This document shows positions 7,373 through 13,547 of a stretch of DNA of 17,653 nt, one piece after another. The notes beneath the pieces were generated by a model that saw only the letters and a list, made by a program, of their open reading frames with translations, ran no database searches and was not told the origin of the DNA. Made by a program: the position numbers and the translations under genes. How positions within the stretch are numbered: the first letter of the stretch is position 1; every line of letters starts with the position of its first letter. Origin of the DNA: Chitinophagales bacterium (GTDB lineage Bacteria > Bacteroidota > Bacteroidia > Chitinophagales > UBA2359); contig JAHDDN010000069.1 in the NCBI GenBank assembly GCA_020629335.1, positions 1-17,653 on the forward strand, read 5' to 3'.

Positions 7373-8299
7373 TTACTTCCCCTTCTGATATCTAAACTTA
7401 ATATCTTTCTTCGGCCTTTTGATTGTAAACAACTCATAATCCTTCATAATCCCCCTTGTATAAGGAGTCATCTGAATAGCCGAACGAGTCTTTAATCTGG
7501 CTGTCGTACTAAAGCGCTTTCTACGAGGCTGAATTTCTATCAAGAAATCAGTCTCATCCTTTAAGTATTGTTCAAACTTACCAGTAAACAATCGAGACAA
7601 AAAGCTTTGCTTAATAATCTTCTCTCCTCCCAAATAAATCCGCTTTCTTCCCCTAAGTCGAATCTTCCTTTGCTGAGGCCACTCAAAGTGTATCGTACCA
7701 CCCGAAAAATGCGGATGCATGAGTGGACGCAAAAAGAGAAACCAAAGTAATAAAGATGCAAGAATAATGCAAGTCGTAGCAAAAAGGATTTTCTTCCAAA
7801 GCGGAACCTTTAATCGAGCAGACCAGGCAATTGGATTAACATTCGTAATTTTGTTGTCATTAATAAAGTCTAAAGCCGCCGCAGTACTCTTAATCGCAAT
7901 CTGCCCATCATAACGCTTAGAACCACTCAACTTAAACAAACTATTAAAACTGGGCACCAAGCCATAGTCCGTAAATTTAATGCCTACCGTAGCAGGATTA
8001 TCAGTACTAAAATTCTTAGCTAACACCTTCAATTGCCCATTAGTCGATTCCTGACCATTTACCACCAACTCCACTCCAGGCATCGCCTGCCCATTCTCAT
8101 TCTGCAATTGTAAAGTTACAAATGACTGCTTCTTAACCGCCTCATCATTAAATTGGATCAATACTTTTTTGGAGATAATCTCCTCATAATCCATCTTTCC
8201 AAAACGGATTTCCTGATATTCCTTCCACAAATTTGCATCCTTCTCACAAGAAGTCAACAAAAGAAGGCTCATCAATAAAAGTAAAAGCAATTTGCGCAT
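7373..8299 (-). CDS. Lipoprotein with additional TM helix and basic cytoplasmic tail
   Basis: This 308-residue protein has a strong lipoprotein signal (MRK, a leucine-rich stretch, lipobox LTSC with C18). A beta-rich, Ig-like segment follows at about 45-115 (FVTLQLQNENG, then PGVELVVNG). A second hydrophobic helix lies at about 171-190, preceded by KK and followed by RP. The last 115 residues are very basic, with many Arg/Lys patches (RKIRLRGRKR, QPRRKRFSTTARLKTR). If lipidated and also spanning the inner membrane, it would hold its Ig-like part in the periplasm and its basic tail in the cytoplasm, ready to contact acidic proteins, nucleic acid or membrane. It lies between the secreted vWA gene and the first FtsZ-like gene, making it a candidate transmembrane link. 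No specific family was recognised. Confidence 0.75.
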   Translation of the reverse strand: MRKLLLLLLMSLLLLTSCEKDANLWKEYQEIRFGKMDYEEIISKKVLIQFNDEAVKKQSFVTLQLQNENGQAMPGVELVVNGQESTNGQLKVLAKNFSTDNPATVGIKFTDYGLVPSFNSLFKLSGSKRYDGQIAIKSTAAALDFINDNKITNVNPIAWSARLKVPLWKKILFATTCIILASLLLWFLFLRPLMHPHFSGGTIHFEWPQQRKIRLRGRKRIYLGGEKIIKQSFLSRLFTGKFEQYLKDETDFLIEIQPRRKRFSTTARLKTRSAIQMTPYTRGIMKDYELFTIKRPKKDIKFRYQKGK

Positions 8300-8350
8300 A
8301 TAGTCTTTATTTTTTCTTTTTTCATTCCCCCTCCAGACCTAAACATCAAA

Positions 8351-8402
8351 GATGTAGGGGCGACCCTTGTGGTCGCCCAATTTGGGTAAGAGACCGTCAC
8401 CA
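8351..8402 (+). repeat. Small repeat with GGGCGACC/GGTCGCCC hairpin
   Basis: GGGCGACC (8358-8365) pairs with GGTCGCCC (8371-8378) around a five-base loop. It is preceded by GATGTAG and followed by AATTTGGGTAAGAGACCGTC. Short elements of this look are widespread between bacterial genes. It shares the pattern TGTAGGGGC...TGTG...TCG...CCCAA with the loop region of repeat copies A and B. It lies in the 107-base gap between the vWA and lipoprotein/TM genes. Confidence 0.65.
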
Positions 8403-8406
8403 ATAC

Positions 8407-9462
8407 TCACTCCTCCTCCAACACCTTAAAAGTAAGAGTCTTAAATTTTTTATTACTTATCACCGCCCTAACTTCTTTAGTCTTTGTAAATTTCACCTTC
8501 GCATTCTTCGCTCTTGGGTTAGAAAAAATGATCTTTCCAGTAATTTGTCCTGACTCCAATGCCTTACTCACTGCATCTAAAGATGGTATGCCCTGTAATT
8601 CAAATGTCACCTCATTCTGCCCATCTATCTCATAAGCCTTAGCTTTCTTTAAGGCTAATAAAACACCCGAAGGCAGTTCCTCATCTAATACTAATCTCGC
8701 ATCAAAGCGCAAATCATCGGGCTTATCAACTATGTTAAACTGGACATTCGCACGCTGCATATTTTGCAAACCAAAATAAGCAGACTTACTAGCAAGTGAC
8801 ATATAAATCATCTTTGGAAATACCTTGCCATCGGTTGGCTTATCAAAAACCAAGTTTTCACAACTTAATGATAAACCATCCACATCCTTGGCTTTCAATA
8901 AATCAGGGCGGTAGGAAATAAAATAAGTGAATTCTTTGCCCAGTTTCGACTCTTTACAATACTTCTGAATAATTCGAGCCAAACAATCATCTTTAGAGTA
9001 GGTTCTCCCCCCAACCGTATAATCCATGTTCTGCTTACCATCTGTAAATACATAAAAAATATTACGGCGAGGACTTTTCAAATAGGTGTTTAAACTGTAA
9101 TCCCAAGCTTCACAAATATTAGTATTCGTAATCTCATCTGGCACCTGAAAAGAACGAATAAAATTGATCGCCTTCTCCCTTCCTTTTATATCATTCCCAA
9201 ATACTTTCTGTTCATCATTCAGCACTCTATCCGAAAATGGAATAATGATAATGTCTCCGCCATCATAAGGGGCATACAAAACCTGATTAATCATCGACTT
9301 CTTGACCTCCTCGAAGATATTCTCCGACTGACCATAGCCAACCATAGACTTTGTAACATCCATAATCATAATACGATTATGTTCTACATCTTGCCCATAA
9401 GAAAAGGTATTCAATAAGAATAAAAGAGTGAGAGAAACAACTAATTTCCAATTCGAAAACAT
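8407..9462 (-). CDS. Secreted von Willebrand factor A domain protein
   Basis: This 351-residue protein has an N-terminal signal peptide (about 1-24, ending FSYGQ) and then a vWA domain. The metal-ion-dependent adhesion site is visible: D35-x-T37-x-S39 in IMDVTKSM, a threonine at T112 or T114 in EITNTN, and D141 in YVFTDGK. So it should bind a divalent metal and a protein partner. The C-terminal part (about 200-351) is beta-rich and ends in a possible Ig-like domain. There is no lipobox, C-terminal transmembrane helix or T9SS sorting domain, so it should be free in the periplasm. It is the first gene of the minus-strand cluster, transcribed away from the T9SS gene. vWA proteins accompany FtsZ-like proteins in proposed membrane-remodelling systems, which fits the neighbours here. 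Confidence 0.85.
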   Translation of the reverse strand: MFSNWKLVVSLTLLFLLNTFSYGQDVEHNRIMIMDVTKSMVGYGQSENIFEEVKKSMINQVLYAPYDGGDIIIIPFSDRVLNDEQKVFGNDIKGREKAINFIRSFQVPDEITNTNICEAWDYSLNTYLKSPRRNIFYVFTDGKQNMDYTVGGRTYSKDDCLARIIQKYCKESKLGKEFTYFISYRPDLLKAKDVDGLSLSCENLVFDKPTDGKVFPKMIYMSLASKSAYFGLQNMQRANVQFNIVDKPDDLRFDARLVLDEELPSGVLLALKKAKAYEIDGQNEVTFELQGIPSLDAVSKALESGQITGKIIFSNPRAKNAKVKFTKTKEVRAVISNKKFKTLTFKVLEEE

Positions 9463-9492
9463 GGGATTTAGGTATTTATTTTAAACGAAATT

Positions 9493-9524
9493 GAAATATA
9501 CGATAATTTGTGTAATTACTACAA
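9493..9524 (-). promoter_or_regulatory. Possible promoter of the vWA/FtsZ-like operon
   Basis: Read on the minus strand, TATATTTC (9500-9493) is one base from the Bacteroidota -7 consensus TAnnTTTG, and a TTG lies 21 bases further upstream (9524-9522). The leader would be about 25-30 bases. A second candidate, TAATTTTG (9715-9708), fits the -7 consensus better but would give a leader of some 240 bases. No operator or riboswitch was recognised in the 268-base divergent gap 9463-9730. Confidence 0.35.
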
Positions 9525-9661
9525 CATTATACATTATAACTACTACGAAACAGACTGATAAAGTTCCTAGCTTACACAATTTACTAACATTTTACCCAAA
9601 CCCATCCTAACTGATGTCTGCTTTGTCGGCTATAAATCAAACAATAATGCAGAGAATTGTT

Positions 9662-9669
9662 TATATTTG
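9662..9669 (+). promoter_or_regulatory. Possible -7 element of the T9SS protein gene
   Basis: TATATTTG fits the Bacteroidota TAnnTTTG consensus and lies 61 bases before the ATG, giving a leader of roughly 55 bases. No good TTG was found at the expected -33 distance, so the call is tentative. Confidence 0.35.
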
Positions 9670-9730
9670 TAAGCTATGAAAGCAATACTATTGCCTTCAA
9701 CCAAATCCAAAATTAAGATTAAGATTTAAT

Positions 9731-11518
9731 ATGAAATCATTCATAACATTTATTATAATACTTTTTAGCTCCTTTGCGCTATTATCTGCTCAAATCACTG
9801 ATGTAGATATCCGCTTAGGCAATGTTGAAAAAACTGGTTGCCCAGATGCACTAACCAACATTTGTTTAGATGTACAATTCAAAAGCTCCGATGTCAATTC
9901 TGATAGCTTTGGGGTCGGAGGCTCCAGCTTTGTAGTCGACTATGGGGAAGCCCTTTTCGCTCCTAACTATGAACCTAATCCTCTTTTCAATGATAATGAC
10001 AATTATATAACCGCAGTCACCATCATTGAAAGCAACAAACTTTTCAGTGTGGGTATTGAATATGTAGGAGAAAATAGTGTACTTCTACTACAAGGTAATG
10101 AAGAAGAAAGCTGGACGAGCATAGGAACCATCTGCCTCGAAACAGAAGGCGGAGGTGAAGAAGCTGGAATAGATTTCTTCCCCATTACAACAGTTGTTAA
10201 TCCAGACTTTGAAGATCTATCACTCAATAATAACTTCCCTGAAGGAGAAGGCTATAATGCTCCACTCGATTGTAATGAGGTAGAACTCGTTTGTGCATTT
10301 CTTGACGATGAGCAGTTGATTGCTCAATCCGAAGTCTGTTCATCTAATGATTTAGAGTTACTCGATGGAGGGGTGTACGATAACGATTTCGAAGGAGGTA
10401 GCGTCACTTGGCACTATAGTACTAACGCAGATTTCGATCCCTATTTAGAAGGCACAGCCATAGAAAGCAACGGATTACCAGAAAATTTGAGCTGCGACCC
10501 AATGAACTTTTTCTTCAAAGCACGCCTAGATGGCCTAATTGACTGCCAAGATACCAGCGAAGCTTTTGAAGTAACTATCTATCCTGCTCCTTTCGAAGTA
10601 GTCACCTCTCAATTAGACTGCTCCACGCCTTTCGTAAATGTATTATCAATCGATGGCGATTCTTGCTATGAAGCTTCAGGAAATGATCCTAATGAAAACT
10701 GCTTAGTACCTATCACCTTTGATTTCGCTTGGATAGCATTTGAAGATACAGGCTGCTCACAATTAATTGAGGAAAGCATCACTCCTGATTGCTCTGCAAT
10801 AGAAATACCTACACCAACAGTTGACGGAACCTTCACTATCTGTGAAAATAGTACCACTACAGTCATCGCAAGTGGCGAATTCTCTAACTACGAATGGTAT
10901 AATGAAGAAGGCACTATAGTTGCAGGAGGCTCAGAAGTCGTATTTACACAAGGAGGCAATTACGAAATTATCGGATTCTCTACAGAATATACTGGTTGCG
11001 AGTTCTCTAATACTTTCACCATAGAATCTATTCCAGCACCTGATCCTATTGGTATTGATGGCGATCTGTCTTTCGGTGAAAATGACGAAACTACACTCAT
11101 AGGCCCAGAAGGATACGATAGCTATGAATGGACAGATACAGATGGAAATTTCATCAGCAATTTAGAGGAAATCATCGTGGATACCTATGGCGAATTCACC
11201 CTCACTGTTACAACAGATGAAGGTTGCACACTAAGCGCAACAGTAGAAACAAGCCAAAATGTAGGAATTGAAGATATTAAAAACCAAGCAATTAGCTTAT
11301 ATCCAAATCCAGCTACCTCACAAATCAATATCTTACTAAATGATATAGATCAAGTAGAAGCATGGCAAATCTTTGACATCAAAGGACGCCTAATCACCGA
11401 AGGCATGATCAATGGAAACCAATTCCAAATAAATACCAATACATTCAGCACAGGCATCTACCTGATCCAATTAACTGGCAACAATAATACCTTCACCAAA
11501 AAATTTGAAATTAAATAA
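9731..11518 (+). CDS. T9SS-exported acidic surface protein with Ig/PKD-like domains
   Basis: This 595-residue protein has a signal peptide (about 1-20, ending LLSAQ) and a C-terminal type A T9SS sorting domain at about 510-595, with SLYPNPA, the GRLI turn, GIYLIQL and a final KKFEIK. It should cross the outer membrane and be displayed or released. Residues 22-165 form a beta-rich region of cohesin-like look. The middle has scattered cysteine pairs. Two PKD/Ig-like modules lie at about 365-435 (motif SNYEWYN, ending with a GC) and 436-508 (SYEWTD, then GCTLSA). It is rich in Asp and Glu and has no catalytic motif I can identify, so adhesion or a scaffold role is likely. It is probably monocistronic, divergent from the vWA operon and followed by repeat copy B. 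Confidence 0.85.
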   Translation: MKSFITFIIILFSSFALLSAQITDVDIRLGNVEKTGCPDALTNICLDVQFKSSDVNSDSFGVGGSSFVVDYGEALFAPNYEPNPLFNDNDNYITAVTIIESNKLFSVGIEYVGENSVLLLQGNEEESWTSIGTICLETEGGGEEAGIDFFPITTVVNPDFEDLSLNNNFPEGEGYNAPLDCNEVELVCAFLDDEQLIAQSEVCSSNDLELLDGGVYDNDFEGGSVTWHYSTNADFDPYLEGTAIESNGLPENLSCDPMNFFFKARLDGLIDCQDTSEAFEVTIYPAPFEVVTSQLDCSTPFVNVLSIDGDSCYEASGNDPNENCLVPITFDFAWIAFEDTGCSQLIEESITPDCSAIEIPTPTVDGTFTICENSTTTVIASGEFSNYEWYNEEGTIVAGGSEVVFTQGGNYEIIGFSTEYTGCEFSNTFTIESIPAPDPIGIDGDLSFGENDETTLIGPEGYDSYEWTDTDGNFISNLEEIIVDTYGEFTLTVTTDEGCTLSATVETSQNVGIEDIKNQAISLYPNPATSQINILLNDIDQVEAWQIFDIKGRLITEGMINGNQFQINTNTFSTGIYLIQLTGNNNTFTKKFEIK

Positions 11519-11524
11519 TTTTGT

Positions 11525-11740
11525 GGCGCATCCCATTTTTTGCCATCATTTGTAGGGGCCGTACCCATGTGTCGGCCCAATGATGGCAAAAAATGGGTCG
11601 GGCTATCCGCTCTTATGCGGCTATTCAGTGTCTATTCCGCTAAGCTGTACTTGTCTGCCCTTGCAGGGCCAGCCTGCGTCCAGCTAAGCTCCATAAGCCA
11701 CTTCATCACGCCACATACCGCTTCTATCCCTTGCGCACTT
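11525..11740 (+). repeat. Dispersed repeat, copy B (with long hairpin)
   Basis: This full copy opens with GGCGCA seven bases after the T9SS gene's stop codon. It has the long hairpin at 11532-11597, then the body from GTCGGGCTATCCGC to CGCCACATACCGC. It ends about 20 bases before the histidine kinase start and fills the whole intergenic gap. The kinase promoter must therefore lie inside it, or the kinase is read through from upstream. No TAnnTTTG element was found within it. Confidence 0.9.
11532..11597. repeat. 19-bp perfect inverted repeat with nested hairpin
   Basis: Bases 11532-11550 are perfectly complementary to 11579-11597, a 19-bp stem starting CCCATTTTTTGCC. The enclosed GGGCCG/CGGCCC mini-stem is identical to that in copy A. 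Relative to copy A the arms lack four base pairs and differ at others, with both arms changed together. It could also serve as a terminator for the preceding T9SS gene. Confidence 0.9.
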
Positions 11741-11759
11741 CGTAACAAATATTAATGCC

Positions 11760-12908
11760 TTGCACAATAACAAACTCTCCCAACTCCTTCAAAAAAATAA
11801 AGAGCTACAAATCCTTAACCAAATAGCTCAACAACTCAACTCAGAAGCCGATCTGGAAAGCTCCTTAGACAAAAGTCTCAGCCAATTAGTACAACTAATG
11901 AGTCTACAAACAGGCTGGATATGGCTACTCACAGAAGATCAGGAAGCCCCTTATTTAGCAGCATCCTTTCAACTTCCTCAAGCATTCATAGATCATCCCA
12001 AACTCTTAGCAGGCGATTGCTACTGCCTGGAAAAATTAGCAGAAGATAAGTGGGAAGAAGTCAGTAATATCAATGAAATCAAATGCTCCCGACTAAAAGA
12101 CTTATCCGATCAGGAAGGAGATATCAAATATCACGCAAGTGTCCCGCTACTGAGTAATCATATAAAAATTGGAATGCTCAATGTCGCTGGTTCAGAATGG
12201 AATCAACTACAAGAAGACCAACTCCAACTACTCTATACCATAGGCGATATGATTAGTATGGCCATCAATCGCTCCCGACTATTCCAAAAAAGCAAGCAGT
12301 TGGGGGAAATTGAAGAAAGAAACCGATTAGCCAGAGAAATGCACGATACACTCGCCCAAGGCTTAGCCGCTATCTCCATCCAATTAGAAGCCTTAGACGC
12401 ACAATTAGAAACCGAAAAAGTAAGCCCCAATACCATCCAACTCATCAATCAAATCAAAGAACTCGCACAAGATAATTTGATCGACGCTCGCCAATCAGTC
12501 ATGGACTTAAGAAGATACGGACTCAGCGATAAATCTCTATCTAAAAACTTAATTACATTAATAAACACCAAATTTAATGATACCGATATTGATTATAAAT
12601 TAAGCATTAGCAGTTCTCGACCACTCAGTACCCGATACGAAATGAGTATCTATAGAATCATCCAAGAAGCAATTAATAACGTTTTACAACATTCTAAAGC
12701 AAAAAATCTATACATTGCACTTAAATACCAAGCCAAACAAATTCATATCAATATCAAAGACGATGGTATTGGCTTCGATTTAGAAAAAGTACAACAAAAT
12801 AGATTCGGCCTTTTAGGTATGAATGAAAGAGTTAAAATACTAAATGGAAAATTCGAAATTAACACCCAAAATGGCACCCATATTCAAATTCAAATACCCC
12901 TTTCATAA
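11760..12908 (+). CDS. GAF-domain sensor histidine kinase, HisKA_3 (NarL/DegS type)
   Basis: This 382-residue kinase has an N-terminal GAF-like sensor domain (about 15-175), a HisKA_3 dimerisation helix with the phospho-accepting H195 (ERNRLAREMHDTLAQGL), and an HATPase_c domain with the N-box at E303-N307 (EAINN) and the ATP-lid motifs DDGIGF (334-339) and FGLLGM (from 349). No membrane segment is visible, so it senses a cytoplasmic signal. The GAF domain contains C87-x-C89 and C109, a possible metal or redox site. The start is TTG at 11760; no in-frame ATG occurs before residue 47, and an ATT at 11751 is an alternative. The gene overlaps the response regulator by one base (TAATG), so the two form a translationally coupled pair. 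The signal is unknown. Confidence 0.9.
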   Translation: MHNNKLSQLLQKNKELQILNQIAQQLNSEADLESSLDKSLSQLVQLMSLQTGWIWLLTEDQEAPYLAASFQLPQAFIDHPKLLAGDCYCLEKLAEDKWEEVSNINEIKCSRLKDLSDQEGDIKYHASVPLLSNHIKIGMLNVAGSEWNQLQEDQLQLLYTIGDMISMAINRSRLFQKSKQLGEIEERNRLAREMHDTLAQGLAAISIQLEALDAQLETEKVSPNTIQLINQIKELAQDNLIDARQSVMDLRRYGLSDKSLSKNLITLINTKFNDTDIDYKLSISSSRPLSTRYEMSIYRIIQEAINNVLQHSKAKNLYIALKYQAKQIHINIKDDGIGFDLEKVQQNRFGLLGMNERVKILNGKFEINTQNGTHIQIQIPLS

Positions 12909-13522
12909 TGATTAAAATCATTATTACAGACGATCACCCAATGATTAGAGCAGGCCTCGCCAGCATCCTACAAACGCAATCAGATATGCTGGTACTTGCT
13001 GAATTACCCAATGGCAAAGTACTCATGGAACAAATCAATGAATTAAATGCCGATGTATTACTATTGGACCTCGAAATGCCCGAGATGGATGGCCTGCAAG
13101 TCATTCAAGCTTGTAAAGAACAAGCGCTACCCATTAAAATCATAGTCTTTACCGCCTATGATACTGATGAACGAATTATCAAGGCTATTAAATCAGGCGC
13201 CAAAGGCTACCTCCTCAAAGGAGCCAGTAGACAGAGCATATACGATGCCATCAGAGCAGTTCATGCTGGTCAATCCATCCTACAAGCAGAAATCACAGAA
13301 AAATTGTTCCGCCAAATCAGTAGTAATTTCACTTCTTTAACAGAAAGAGAGCTGGAGGTGATACAATTAATTGCAAATGGCCTAAAAAATAAAGATATTG
13401 CAGATCAGTTATACGTAAGTGAGCGAACAATCAAATTTCATGTGAGCTCTATACTAAGCAAATTGTCTGCAAAGAACAGAACCGAAGCAGTCAAAATTGC
13501 TCGTGAAAAAGGAATAATATAA
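12908..13522 (+). CDS. NarL/LuxR-family response regulator
   Basis: This 204-residue regulator has a receiver domain (about 1-120) with acidic pocket D8-D9, phospho-acceptor D54 (LLLDLEMPEMDG), switch T82 and K104. A LuxR-type helix-turn-helix follows at about 142-200 (LTERELEVIQLIANG, NKDIADQLYVSERTIKFHV). All expected residues are present and the length is normal. It should be phosphorylated by the overlapping upstream kinase and bind DNA as a dimer. Targets cannot be read from the sequence; the adjacent oligopeptidase, 25 bases downstream, could be co-transcribed with it. Confidence 0.95.
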   Translation: MIKIIITDDHPMIRAGLASILQTQSDMLVLAELPNGKVLMEQINELNADVLLLDLEMPEMDGLQVIQACKEQALPIKIIVFTAYDTDERIIKAIKSGAKGYLLKGASRQSIYDAIRAVHAGQSILQAEITEKLFRQISSNFTSLTERELEVIQLIANGLKNKDIADQLYVSERTIKFHVSSILSKLSAKNRTEAVKIAREKGII

Positions 13523-13547
13523 AACAGATTTATAAATAACATTCAAA

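Noticed and set aside
11540..11755. 71-residue plus-strand frame in repeat copy B
   Set aside because: It matches copy A only in a different frame and consists entirely of repeat DNA.
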